In this document: one piece after another, positions 25,953 through 34,645 of the stretch
Layout of the letters: every line of letters starts with the position of its first letter
Position numbering within the stretch: position 1 is the stretch's first letter
Assembly (NCBI GenBank): GCA_964626905.1
Contig: CAZVHA010000005.1
Coordinates: 60,289-124,288, forward strand
Source: REEB52 sp964626905
GTDB taxonomy: Bacteria; Chlamydiota; Chlamydiia; Chlamydiales; SM23-39
Length of the DNA stretch: 64,000 nucleotides
Reading direction: 5' to 3'
The notes under the pieces: model-generated
Told to the model about the DNA's origin: nothing
The model's input: only the letters and a program-made list of their open reading frames with translations
Databases searched by the model: none
Translations under genes and position numbers: made by a program

Positions 25953-26935
25953 CGCATTTGTTTTCTTAACTTTTCGAGCTGCTGATCATAAATTTTTTTG
26001 AATTCCTCTGAAATTTCAGCGATACGTGAATCGTCAACGGGTACAGACCTCTCCTTAAACAGAGTCACGAGAGTAGAACGCATAACATTACCTAAGCCAT
26101 TTGCCCCAATTGCCCTTAGACAAGTCTCTAAAAATAGCATTTGAACCTTATAACCTTCTTGGTAGGATTGTCTCTTCTCACAGGCTTCTATAGATTCCCC
26201 TAATTCCACAATCTCTTTTAGAACATCTTTCCCTGCTAACTTCTGGAATTCGTTTTGAGTGCACTGATCTACGAGTTGGAACTGATAGGGATCCCCTCCT
26301 CTCAGTTCCGGAATTTCCTCTAGCCTTGAGGCCACTAATCCACCAAGCATTCCTGAAAACCCCCAAATCAATTCTTTTTGCTTCTCTGTTAAGGGAGCGT
26401 TTTCATTTCTTTTCTCTTCTGTCGCCTCCCTCTTCAAGGGGCCCTCTTTCAAAGTAAGCTTTGCTGTCAAATCATTCTCTTCAGAGTTGACAGTCAGACA
26501 ATAGCTTTGCCCCTCTTCAAGAGTCTCAGGAAACTCGATCTCCATTTCTAAATCATATCTTTCAAAAAAGATTTGATGGATCACCTTCCCATTCGCATCC
26601 AAGGTTGCAGGCCCTTTTTTAGAACTTTGTTCAACTATGCCTGCTTTAAGGGTCAAGTTTTTGATCTGCTCGATCGTAAGCTGTAGTGCCTCTGAGCTAC
26701 GCTCCTTATTCAAAAGAGGATGCACCGGATGTATGGATCGAAGTGTGAAAGGCAAAAACTGTTTTTGATGGGACGACCCCTTTTCGGGTATGCTTACAGA
26801 TACCTGATCTTTTGTATTTTTGAAAATGAGATCTACTACTCCAACATCCCTTTGCATATTATGAGAAGAGCAAGGCCCCTCCCATTTGAAAAAAAGAACA
26901 ATTGGAGAAGAAGTCGGTACTAACTGCGATGCCAT
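25949..26935 (-). CDS. Hypothetical protein, effector-like
   Basis: Not recognised. It has 328 residues, no signal peptide and no membrane helix. The N-terminal half looks beta-rich (VLFFKWEGP, VVDLIFKN, VSVSIPE, ATLDANGKVIHQIFF, EMEIEFPE). A charged linker (LKREATEEKRNENA) leads to an alpha-helical C-terminal half ending in a Lys/Glu/Gln-rich coiled coil (EEFKKIYDQQLEKLRKQ). Cysteines are scattered. AAGGAG stands 9 bases before the ATG. Its stop overlaps the convergent neighbour by 4 bases. It lies in tandem with the BTB-like gene, and both share a beta-rich front and a helical back. They may be distant relatives or a pair of secreted effectors, but this is inference from layout. Confidence 0.6.
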   Translation of the reverse strand: MASQLVPTSSPIVLFFKWEGPCSSHNMQRDVGVVDLIFKNTKDQVSVSIPEKGSSHQKQFLPFTLRSIHPVHPLLNKERSSEALQLTIEQIKNLTLKAGIVEQSSKKGPATLDANGKVIHQIFFERYDLEMEIEFPETLEEGQSYCLTVNSEENDLTAKLTLKEGPLKREATEEKRNENAPLTEKQKELIWGFSGMLGGLVASRLEEIPELRGGDPYQFQLVDQCTQNEFQKLAGKDVLKEIVELGESIEACEKRQSYQEGYKVQMLFLETCLRAIGANGLGNVMRSTLVTLFKERSVPVDDSRIAEISEEFKKIYDQQLEKLRKQMR

Positions 26936-27116
26936 ATAAAACGCTCCTTTTTAATCCAATGCATTGCCAATGTAGGCTGTAAAAGTGAAAGGAAAGACTA
27001 TGCTATGCAAAGATAAATATTTTGTAAATATCAATCTTGACAGAGAGTTTAGAGCCCCTCCTTCGGACAGATATCCTACAGAGGGGGAGTGACATTTTGA
27101 ACGGGAGCAGTATAAG

Positions 27117-28298
27117 TTATTCGAAAGTATTCAAAGGTGGTACGTTTGGATCCGATGTATCGTTTTTCCTTTCTTCCATCACAACACCATTTTGCTCTTG
27201 CCGAGGAAAATCTTCGATCCTTGGATACATAGGCATCAGGAGACGAATGTACTTTTCATATAATGCGACAATTTTGTCCACTTTCTGCTGATAATGAGCA
27301 ATGAGGCCCTTTGCCCCTTCTCTACTAGACGACATCTCCATTAATTCAGAATGAAGTTGTTCTGGGTGATCTAAATTTGAAGGATCTGAACACTCGATGA
27401 TATAATTCTTTGCGTTTGCTTCAGCTACAGATTCAAGTTTTTTTATTTCAAATTCTCTGGCAAAAAGATATATGTGATACGCCTCTTCATCATCTTGGAA
27501 TTCAATTTTTGAAGAATAAAAAGCCCTCATAACTTTTTCGACAATCGTTTCTGGAATATTTAAATGCAGTTTTGGGATCAAATTCTCATTTTCTTGATTG
27601 GCATCTGGGAAATCGGGGTTTTGTGCTTCAACTAGTGATCCGAGCAATTTGGGAGCAATCTGTTCGAGTATGCATTTGTCAACAAGATCTCCTTGCTGAG
27701 CTCTAGCAACGTTATCTCCTTGCTCCATTCCTTCTCGTATTTCAACTTGCTGCCCGAATACTTCGACCAACCGGCGCTGATATTCCCCTCTTGACGGTTT
27801 GAGCGATGATGCATCTATGGGATCAAGCTTCGGGGGTTCTTTTTGCTGGCGCTCTAACAGTGCTTGATATTCTTCACAAGAAGCTTTATGTGCTAATTGA
27901 TATGCGTCATAAATACCAGCATAATCTCCTGTCATACTAGATATCATTTCAAGATAAACTGTTTTTGCTTTCATTTGGGACAACAAAACATCGCCCCTCG
28001 TTCGGTTCAAATCATTATATTCTTCTTTAAAGTTATAGCTGATGGTTTTACATATGAAAAAAACCTTGTTTTCGAGCGCCCCAGAAGAATCTTTTGGCCC
28101 ATTACTTCCTTTAAAATAAAGATCTAGATTGACTGTAAACTCAATGTAATTTTCTCGATCGGATGGTCGCCATGAGTATACACGTTGATTACTTTCGCCG
28201 GGCCTTTGATAGTCAGATTGGGTCCCAGAAGAAAACTGGCAATATGGGATATTGAGTTTAATAATCCCGAATTTTGACGGATGATAATTTATCGACAT
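27117..28298 (-). CDS. Protein with a possible BTB/POZ-like C-terminal region
   Basis: About 393 residues, no signal peptide. The first 110 look beta-rich (IIKLNIPYCQF, YIEFTVNLDLYF, KVFFICKTISYNF) and could be a MATH-like sandwich. A helical middle follows. Residues about 265-330 then read NIPETIVEKVMRAFYSSKIEF, EEAYHIYLFAREFEIKKLES and ANAKNYI. That spacing recalls the second half of BTB domains (a lower-helix pair after the 'FlYtg.i' turn). The N-terminal half of a BTB is not obvious. ATG 28298 is chosen over one 48 bases upstream because AGGTG stands just before it and codon usage is normal from there. BTB proteins are known ubiquitin-ligase adaptors in environmental chlamydiae. Here this is only a suggestion. 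Confidence 0.55.
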   Translation of the reverse strand: MSINYHPSKFGIIKLNIPYCQFSSGTQSDYQRPGESNQRVYSWRPSDRENYIEFTVNLDLYFKGSNGPKDSSGALENKVFFICKTISYNFKEEYNDLNRTRGDVLLSQMKAKTVYLEMISSMTGDYAGIYDAYQLAHKASCEEYQALLERQQKEPPKLDPIDASSLKPSRGEYQRRLVEVFGQQVEIREGMEQGDNVARAQQGDLVDKCILEQIAPKLLGSLVEAQNPDFPDANQENENLIPKLHLNIPETIVEKVMRAFYSSKIEFQDDEEAYHIYLFAREFEIKKLESVAEANAKNYIIECSDPSNLDHPEQLHSELMEMSSSREGAKGLIAHYQQKVDKIVALYEKYIRLLMPMYPRIEDFPRQEQNGVVMEERKNDTSDPNVPPLNTFE

Positions 28299-28514
28299 AT
28301 TACACCTATTAAAAATTAAAACACAATTATATACAAAATTTAACATTAAGGCAAACAGTAATAAATCAAAAACCTATCCGATATCCCTCCTTCACGAGCA
28401 GGGCATCAATAGCCGCACGAAGGAAAAACGCAAGTAATTGATAGTTATATATTTACATTCTTTATAACAAAAAAAACAAAAGGGAAGGCTATGCAAAGAT
28501 CTGCCGCTCGTGAC

Positions 28515-29930
28515 TCAAGAAACTGGGATGAGGTGATCGAGGGCTGAAAGGCGATTTACCCGAAAGTGCAACATTGGACGCCCCTGGGCAATCAGGGCTG
28601 GGGCAAGGGCGATCGTCGCCAACGTTTCTCTTGATTTAGGGGTATTGAGCGGTCTTGTTTTCGCATAGAGAAGAGCGAGGTTTGCGGCCCCCCGATCCAC
28701 GCAGCTGCGGCACGAAACATTGCAAGTCGCGGGTGTTTTTTCCCGAATGAACGTTTCGATGATGCCGACATAGACGAGCTCGATGAAGCGATGTCTTTGC
28801 CATTTTTCAAGTGTGGGGGCTGAGGCAAAATAAGTTTGGTGTACCTGTTCGATCACATTCATTGCGATATTTCTTGTATCGCCCCGGTCCCACGCGATTG
28901 GAAAGTGAAATGCTTCAAGATCGCTAAACATCCGGTCAATGAACGTCTCTTTAAATTGTTCTGCGTCGTTCATGGCGGAAAAAGAGTTTGACTGGTGATA
29001 AAAATCACAATCATGCGAGAGTGTGAGTAAATCTAGGACATCTCCCCTTTTTCTCTCTAAATCTTCGAGGGCTTCAATTCTTTTCTTTTCCGATCCATGA
29101 CGCATCATGAGATTTACGTAGAAATGTCGTTTTCCGACTCTTTTCGCATGGTCTAAAAATCCTTCAAATTCTTCGACAATTTTTGCTTTTTCAAGAGATC
29201 CAAAAAAGGATCTCTTCTCATCGCGTGTCACTGCCGGGGTACGGATGATTTGCGTGTTTCCAATCTTGAATAAACGGCTCGGCGTATCGCCTAAATAACG
29301 GGGATCATAGGGCCGGTAATCTTGAAACACTTCTCCTTGAAATTGGGATTTGTTTACCAGTCTTCCATGTAAGCTTCGAAGAAATTGAGAGTTCACTTTT
29401 ATCGATAGGTTGCGCCTCTCATTTTCAGTCATATTTCCTTGGATCCATTGGCTCATCGCTCCCAGCAAGTTTGGCCCCATATAAATCCAGTTGCAAAACC
29501 GTTCGGCAAATTGCGCGCTCTTGGGATCAAGGTCCTTCTTGCGATTCAATAGATCTCGATGCCGCACTACAACTCCTTTGTGAAAGAGCTCTCGATTGGA
29601 AACAGGTTGTAAAATCCACCGAACTAGATCAAGTGAGCCCAATTCTGGATTTTTCCCCACTTCCGACGAGATGAATCGATGGAGTTTTTCTCGATACCGA
29701 TCAAAGAGCTGTGTCGAATAAAAATAGGGGAAATCAGCAAGGGGAACTTTTCGAAGAGAGCGATATGCCCATCTGATTCCGTCCATCATGAACAGGATCG
29801 GAGTGATGATCAAAGCAGCTATTGCAGCCGTTGCAATCAAAGAGCGCCGCGCGATTCCGTGGGATTGTTTCCACGAATTTTCCAAGCGAAGAAAGGTATT
29901 TGCCGTAATTGGAAAAGAACAATGGCTCAT
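28515..29930 (-). CDS. Membrane-anchored protein with a CX5R phosphatase-like motif
   Basis: About 471 residues. A hydrophobic hairpin near the N-terminus (residues about 28-58, SLIATAAIAALIITPILFMM) is followed by a long soluble region. Near the end, NVSCRSCVDRGAANLALLY contains Cys407-x5-Arg413, the geometry of the P-loop of protein-tyrosine and phosphoinositide phosphatases. An Asp for acid catalysis could come from AWDRGDTRN. A HDCDFYHQSNSFSAMND stretch is of unknown role. ATG 29930 is preferred to an upstream in-frame TTG. It is the last of three minus-strand genes that share an N-terminal membrane hairpin. Secretion and action on host lipids or proteins is plausible but not shown. The motif may also be chance. 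Confidence 0.6.
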   Translation of the reverse strand: MSHCSFPITANTFLRLENSWKQSHGIARRSLIATAAIAALIITPILFMMDGIRWAYRSLRKVPLADFPYFYSTQLFDRYREKLHRFISSEVGKNPELGSLDLVRWILQPVSNRELFHKGVVVRHRDLLNRKKDLDPKSAQFAERFCNWIYMGPNLLGAMSQWIQGNMTENERRNLSIKVNSQFLRSLHGRLVNKSQFQGEVFQDYRPYDPRYLGDTPSRLFKIGNTQIIRTPAVTRDEKRSFFGSLEKAKIVEEFEGFLDHAKRVGKRHFYVNLMMRHGSEKKRIEALEDLERKRGDVLDLLTLSHDCDFYHQSNSFSAMNDAEQFKETFIDRMFSDLEAFHFPIAWDRGDTRNIAMNVIEQVHQTYFASAPTLEKWQRHRFIELVYVGIIETFIREKTPATCNVSCRSCVDRGAANLALLYAKTRPLNTPKSRETLATIALAPALIAQGRPMLHFRVNRLSALDHLIPVS

Positions 29931-29934
29931 AATA

Positions 29935-31119
29935 TTAGTAATCCCAGTCAATAAATATTGGCAATTTTAAACCCCTAATGTTTCCAATTGTCTCGCTAAA
30001 CAAAGTTTTTGCTTTGGCTTTATCCGTTTCCACTTGTTCTGGAAGATCTGCAGCGTATTCGACCACATCTTTGGAGCAAAACTTTTTGAGGAGATACTGT
30101 TCGCTAAATTTCTCCTGGAATCTCTTTTTTTGCGGATAGATATTTTCCGGATAGACCTTGTCATCTTCTCCGACAACTAGTTTCGTTGAGCTCGCAAGAG
30201 TTCCATTGTGGCTCTCTTCGAGCCAACGCATCCCCGGGTTGTTTTCTTTACTCTCAAAATGACGAAGCGGAAGACTTGGATCTCCCAAATAGCCTTGCGC
30301 CGCATCAGTCATCGAGATCAGGTAGGTAAAATCAATAGCTACTTTGGGGAAAAGGGCTCGGATCTCTTTGATCATGCTCCCCTCAAAACCAATATCGATA
30401 AAAGTGCACTGATCTCCCTCTTGAATCTGGAGATTTTCTCGAACATATCGATCAAAAACGGATTGATTTTCTGTTGATGCGACCGCGTGCCGCAGCAATT
30501 TTCTAGACATGTGGGCCAAAACAAGGCGATCATCTCCTACGAGGTTGGGATATTTTTGCGCATATTCAGGTTTTGCCATCAACTTTATGGCGAGCTGATA
30601 GTAGGGGATTGCGTCTCGGGCCAAAAAAACAAGCTTTTTATTGTCTCGATTCGCGGTTTCCAAAAGATGGTCTACAAAATGGCGAATGACTGGACCATAA
30701 ATTTTTTGGGAGCGGGCAGAATAGGCGCAGATTTTATCAATTAACTTTTCCTTTTGCCCTAAAGACAGCGATCGAAAATCCCTTTGATGCTTGTCGAAAT
30801 ACTTTCGGATCTGGGCTTCCGTTCGATTCACCTCTTCAGGTGCAAGCCGTTTCCGATCTTCGTAAATGGCTCGAATAACGAGTTGCTTTGATTGATACCA
30901 ACGGATTGGGTAGCTGATCAGGCTATAGAAAAAAGCAAACACTAAGGAAACGGCCAAGGCTACATCTAAAAGTCGATTTTTGACCCCATTGGCCAAGAAA
31001 AAGAGCCCCTTTCGCGAGAGTGAATCAGACTTCAATACCTCGATCTGAGTCTTTCTTCGCAAACCCTGAAATTGAAACCAACAAGTTTTAACAGGTTGAA
31101 ATAAAATGTTAGCAGCCAC
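29935..31119 (-). CDS. HAD-like protein with N-terminal membrane hairpin, paralogue A
   Basis: 394 residues from a GTG start. The N-terminal module LFFLANGVKNRLLDVALAV...YSLISYPIRWY is a hydrophobic hairpin. A helical spacer follows, then a core resembling predicted HAD-superfamily hydrolases (COG5610 type): KLVFLARDAIPYYQLAIKL supplies a D-x-(I/G)-P strand, then VLAHMSRKLLRHA, and CTFIDIGFEGSMIKEIR with a conserved DIGxxG. The classical first-Asp D-x-D is not present. The region after residue 280 has GMRWLEESHNGTLASSTKL, nearly identical to the paralogue at 31185-32402. The two share order and motifs over their length, so they arose by duplication. Substrate unknown. Confidence 0.65.
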   Translation of the reverse strand: MAANILFQPVKTCWFQFQGLRRKTQIEVLKSDSLSRKGLFFLANGVKNRLLDVALAVSLVFAFFYSLISYPIRWYQSKQLVIRAIYEDRKRLAPEEVNRTEAQIRKYFDKHQRDFRSLSLGQKEKLIDKICAYSARSQKIYGPVIRHFVDHLLETANRDNKKLVFLARDAIPYYQLAIKLMAKPEYAQKYPNLVGDDRLVLAHMSRKLLRHAVASTENQSVFDRYVRENLQIQEGDQCTFIDIGFEGSMIKEIRALFPKVAIDFTYLISMTDAAQGYLGDPSLPLRHFESKENNPGMRWLEESHNGTLASSTKLVVGEDDKVYPENIYPQKKRFQEKFSEQYLLKKFCSKDVVEYAADLPEQVETDKAKAKTLFSETIGNIRGLKLPIFIDWDY

Positions 31120-31184
31120 AAATAAACCAATTTTATATTTAAAATATTTTACAACAAAATAACATAAAAATCAATCAAACAAAA

Positions 31185-32402
31185 CTATTGATCCCAGCCG
31201 ACAGGAATCAGAAGTTCGCCATTTTTGATTTGTCGAATGGTTTCACTAAAAATTTTCTTTGTCTCTGCCCTTTCCTTCTCAGTCTGCAAGGGGAGATCGG
31301 CAGCGCTGTGGACCACTGCTTTTAGGCAAAATTTTCTGATTAGGTAAGGGAGGGAGAATTTAGCCTCGGTGCGAACTTTCCCCGGATATTTTTCGCTTTG
31401 CACCCCTTTTGAATCATGAACGACATAAACCCTGTTTTTTTCGCCATCTAGAGCAAGTTCGGTGCCACTCGCAAGAGTGCCGTGATGTGTCTCTTCCATC
31501 CAGCGCATCCCCAGGTTCTGCTTTTCAGATTCGAAATAAGGGAGAGGCTGATCTGGTGTTGCCAAAAAGCCGTTCGCTTTATCTGAAGTGGCAACTAAAA
31601 ATTCGAATACAATATCGTTTTCTGGAAGAAGTTTTCGAATGGGGTCGACCATCCTCCCTGAGAAACCAATATCGGCAAATATACAGTTTTCTAAGGGTTT
31701 AACCCCCAGATTTTCAGCAAAATACTGCTGGAACAGTTCTGGCTTTGAAAGAGATTTAAAAACCAATTCCCTTGAAAAATACCCGTAGACCAGTGCCCCT
31801 TCCTTTGCAAGGAATGGATATTTCTTTTGATATTCTTCTTGTTTCATGAGCTTTTGAGCTACCTCGTAGAAAGGGAGCCCGTCTCGAGCCATAAAGACGA
31901 GTTTGCGCTTTCCCCTATCGGCTGCTTCGAGGAGGTGGTCTACGAACTGCCTTGCAACGGGGGCGAAAACGGCCTGGCTACGCGCGCATTGGGCAGTGAC
32001 TTGGCGTATGATCTTTCCCTTTTGTCTACCTGATTGTCGGTCAAAAAAAGTTTTGTGTTTGTTAAAATAACGGAAGAGCTCCTCAGAGCCAATCACTGGT
32101 TTTTTAATTCGGGCTAAATCGAGCTCAATGCTTCTTCTTTCAAGGAGCTCGGCCTTGTAAAAGCGAAACGGAAAGGTCAAAAGGCAGTACAACCCCACAA
32201 AGAGAGTCGCAATGACAAAGGCGAGCTCGACAAGTCTATTTTTTATTCCGTTGGCTAGGAAAAAACCGATTTTTTTAATCGATGAGCAGGGGGATGAAGC
32301 GGGCTCAAGAGGCCTATCATAAACGCTGTGCAGCCGATTCCAAACCGTCATCAGTGGCTGAATCATTAAAATATTTTCTGGGGCCATTTTTATCTTCATC
32401 AT
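31185..32402 (-). CDS. HAD-like protein with N-terminal membrane hairpin, paralogue B
   Basis: 405 residues, the upstream copy of a tandem duplication. Matching blocks are IGFFLANGIKNRLVELAFVI (membrane module), KLVFMARDGLPFYEVAQKL, YGYFSRELVFKSL, CIFADIGFSGRMVDPIRKLL, and LGMRWMEETHHGTLASGTEL. Here the putative nucleophile strand reads ARDGLPFYE, closer to HAD-type carbohydrate-linked hydrolases than the ARDAIPYYQ of the other copy. A C-terminal helix ends in IPVGWDQ, like PIFIDWDY in paralogue A. The start at 32402 is ATG with no strong ribosome site. The pair plus the CX5R gene form one transcriptional block. Membrane-anchored hydrolases facing the host are an attractive but unproven idea. 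Confidence 0.65.
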   Translation of the reverse strand: MMKIKMAPENILMIQPLMTVWNRLHSVYDRPLEPASSPCSSIKKIGFFLANGIKNRLVELAFVIATLFVGLYCLLTFPFRFYKAELLERRSIELDLARIKKPVIGSEELFRYFNKHKTFFDRQSGRQKGKIIRQVTAQCARSQAVFAPVARQFVDHLLEAADRGKRKLVFMARDGLPFYEVAQKLMKQEEYQKKYPFLAKEGALVYGYFSRELVFKSLSKPELFQQYFAENLGVKPLENCIFADIGFSGRMVDPIRKLLPENDIVFEFLVATSDKANGFLATPDQPLPYFESEKQNLGMRWMEETHHGTLASGTELALDGEKNRVYVVHDSKGVQSEKYPGKVRTEAKFSLPYLIRKFCLKAVVHSAADLPLQTEKERAETKKIFSETIRQIKNGELLIPVGWDQ

Positions 32403-32528
32403 AATTGCCGATCACACAAATTAACCGCACCAATTTTACTTAATTTTTATTAAAAAAGCAATCATTGCGATTGCTAAAAATTATTTTCATTTGTTTTTAG
32501 ATGCTCTTTAATATACAATATTTAGCAA

Positions 32529-33602
32529 ATGGTTAGGGCTGTGGGACAAAAGGGGGATTTTTCTATTCCCCCGGAAACAATACAATGCAATGGATTGCGG
32601 GCTCGAGTGGGCTCTGTTGTTCGCGCCTGTTTTGAATGGCTCCGAGCTGTTTTCCTTTTTCCCTTTCGCTATTTGGGGTCCAAAACGTGGTCTATACCAG
32701 GGGTCATCCTTCGGGCGCCGTGGCTCTGTGTGAAGAGAGTTTTTACAAAATTCTCTTTACGGCAAGAATTATTTGGAGCAAAGTACCAATACTTTTTTGA
32801 AAAGAGTTTGGGGCCTGAGGAACTAAGACCGTATCTTCCTTACGCCTGTGCTGTCGCGTTTGTGGCGTCGGTCAATCCAGAGTATCGCCTTTCTGGGTGG
32901 AATCACGTTTGTTCGCTCGATCTGAACCTTCCGGAGGGGTGTTCCCTAAATCAGGAAGGGTATGTCGTTGATTCTATGGCGGGGTTTAAGTCTGTTATAT
33001 TGGAAAAAGGGGATGAATTGATCATCGCATTTAGGGCCATGAAGCATTGTTTAAAGAGGGATGAAAGCGATCCTAAAAAGCCAGTGAGACTTCCCAGCAT
33101 GGATCCGGATGCAAAAAATCTCGTGAGTCAACTTGCAGGATTAAAGCCAGCTCTTTTTGAACGGGCAAGTTCCTATGTAAAGCATATCGGCAATCTCCCC
33201 CAATCCCGAGGTAAAAAGATTATAGTCGCCGGACAATGTCATGGAGGTACTATTGCTTCTTATGCCGGGATTGCAAATGGGATCCCTGCCATCTGTTTCA
33301 ACACTTGCCCTCTAGGTGTAGGGCTTCAGAAAGATTTGGGCAGAGAGCGGCTTGATCGGGCGAGCGACTTAGCGACGCATATTTGTATTGAAGGAGACTT
33401 CCTAACAGACCATTCTTATCAGGCGCCTTTAGATGTCCTTGCTAACGGTCTTGGATTGCGCACTCCTGGCAATTTTGGAAAGAAATTTCGCATCCCATCA
33501 GCCTATTCTAAGGAGCACGATAAGCACGTCTTCTCGTTGGGGAGCGTGCTGAAACATCTCGGATACCCGATTCGCACTCTCCCAAAAGAGATCGCGCTAT
33601 AG
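32529..33602 (+). CDS. Lipase class 3-like alpha/beta hydrolase with Cys in the nucleophile elbow
   Basis: 357 residues. The N-terminal third is hydrophobic and basic (VRACFEWLRAVFLFPFRYLG, ILRAPWLCVKRVF), probably a membrane-associating region. The rest looks like a lipase_3 fold: a strand-turn FKSVILEKGDELIIAFRAMK, then GKKIIVAGQCHGGTIASYAG, where the nucleophile elbow usually reads GHSLGG but has Gln-Cys-His (Cys237). It is followed by AICFNTCPLG. Candidate acid and histidine are in GDFLTDHSYQAP and KEHDKHVFSLG. A Cys nucleophile would resemble dienelactone hydrolases or thiol-dependent acyl enzymes; alternatively the protein is inactive. It starts at ATG 32529 without a clear ribosome site. 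It stands opposite the membrane-hairpin genes, so it may share their promoter region. Confidence 0.6.
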   Translation: MVRAVGQKGDFSIPPETIQCNGLRARVGSVVRACFEWLRAVFLFPFRYLGSKTWSIPGVILRAPWLCVKRVFTKFSLRQELFGAKYQYFFEKSLGPEELRPYLPYACAVAFVASVNPEYRLSGWNHVCSLDLNLPEGCSLNQEGYVVDSMAGFKSVILEKGDELIIAFRAMKHCLKRDESDPKKPVRLPSMDPDAKNLVSQLAGLKPALFERASSYVKHIGNLPQSRGKKIIVAGQCHGGTIASYAGIANGIPAICFNTCPLGVGLQKDLGRERLDRASDLATHICIEGDFLTDHSYQAPLDVLANGLGLRTPGNFGKKFRIPSAYSKEHDKHVFSLGSVLKHLGYPIRTLPKEIAL

Positions 33603-33616
33603 CAGACCATCGCATT

Positions 33617-34645
33617 TCATCTGACGCTCTTGGCTCGATCCCTCAACTCTTGTAAAAGGGCCTTGACTCTTTGAGATTCTCCTTTCTTGCTGATGAGAAT
33701 TGCCTCATCGGTTTCCACGATGAGAAGATCGTCCAATCCGATCGTGGAGACGATTCTTTTGCCGCCGATGATGAGGCTGTTCGTGGTGTCAATGGCTAAA
33801 ACATCGCCAATTTTGACATTTCGATCTTCATCTTTTTGAAGAACATCGTAGACGCTATCCCAGCAGCCGACATCAGACCAGGTGATGGCGAGAGGGCAGA
33901 CGAGGAGATCTTTCGATTTTTCCATGATGCAATAATCGATGGATAGCTCGGGCAGTTCACCAAATCGACTCATCACCTCTTTGAGGTCCAGCTGAAATAG
34001 GGCTCCAAAGGAGGGGGCATGTAACTGTAGCTGCTCCCAAAAACTTTGAGGCGTGAACAAAAACATCCCCGAATTCCAAAAAAAATGGGGATTTCTCAGG
34101 TATTTTTCGGCCAGTTTTAAATTCGGCTTTTCGACAAATCGCTTTACTTCGAAAGTGAGCGGATCACATTTTTTCCCCATTTCGATATATCCGTACCCGG
34201 TCTCTGGCTTCGTAGGGCGTATTCCGAAAGTGATGATTTTGGCCCTAGGCTGCAATTGCTCTAAAGCGTGAAGAAAAATCTCCTCGGGCTCGATTAAATG
34301 ATCTGAGGGGACGACCAAAATGGATTCTGAAGGGCTGCACCCCATCTCATTTTGCAGTGTTTTGACAGCTAAAGCGATGGCAGCTGCCGTATTTTTCCTC
34401 ATCGGTTCTATAAGAATGGGGCAATCGATCCCAATTTTACTCAGCTGCTCCGTCACAAGGGAATGGTGGAGCGCGTTGGTAGCGACAATCACCTCATCGA
34501 TAAATGGCGCCTCTTTGAGCCGCATGACCGTCTTTTGGAGCAAAGAGGCCCCCATGCCAAAGTTGAGAAATTGTTTCGGGAAATTCTCCTTTGAAAGGGG
34601 CCAAAGGCGCTGCCCTCCACCGCCCGCTAGTACAATTGCCTTCAT
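33617..34645 (-). CDS. manC: Mannose-1-phosphate guanylyltransferase
   Basis: It makes GDP-mannose from mannose-1-phosphate and GTP. The nucleotide-binding motif is IVLAGGGGQRLWPLS with KENFPKQF. The product site follows in VVPSDHLI, with FVEKPN and WNSGMFLF, all characteristic. About 342 residues corresponds to the pyrophosphorylase domain alone, lacking the C-terminal isomerase of bifunctional ManC/AlgA. A separate isomerase would therefore be needed. The frame is open 25 codons upstream of the chosen ATG 34645, but the family start MKAIVLAGGG is there with GAGG 8 bases before it. It overlaps the stop of the GT4 gene by 4 bases, making a GDP-mannose/mannosyltransferase operon. Confidence 0.93.
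   Translation of the reverse strand: MKAIVLAGGGGQRLWPLSKENFPKQFLNFGMGASLLQKTVMRLKEAPFIDEVIVATNALHHSLVTEQLSKIGIDCPILIEPMRKNTAAAIALAVKTLQNEMGCSPSESILVVPSDHLIEPEEIFLHALEQLQPRAKIITFGIRPTKPETGYGYIEMGKKCDPLTFEVKRFVEKPNLKLAEKYLRNPHFFWNSGMFLFTPQSFWEQLQLHAPSFGALFQLDLKEVMSRFGELPELSIDYCIMEKSKDLLVCPLAITWSDVGCWDSVYDVLQKDEDRNVKIGDVLAIDTTNSLIIGGKRIVSTIGLDDLLIVETDEAILISKKGESQRVKALLQELRDRAKSVR

Noticed and set aside
27055..27086. CCCCTC/GAGGGG hairpin after the BTB-like gene
   Set aside because: Only a six-base stem with a 20-base loop and no T-run; too weak to call a terminator.
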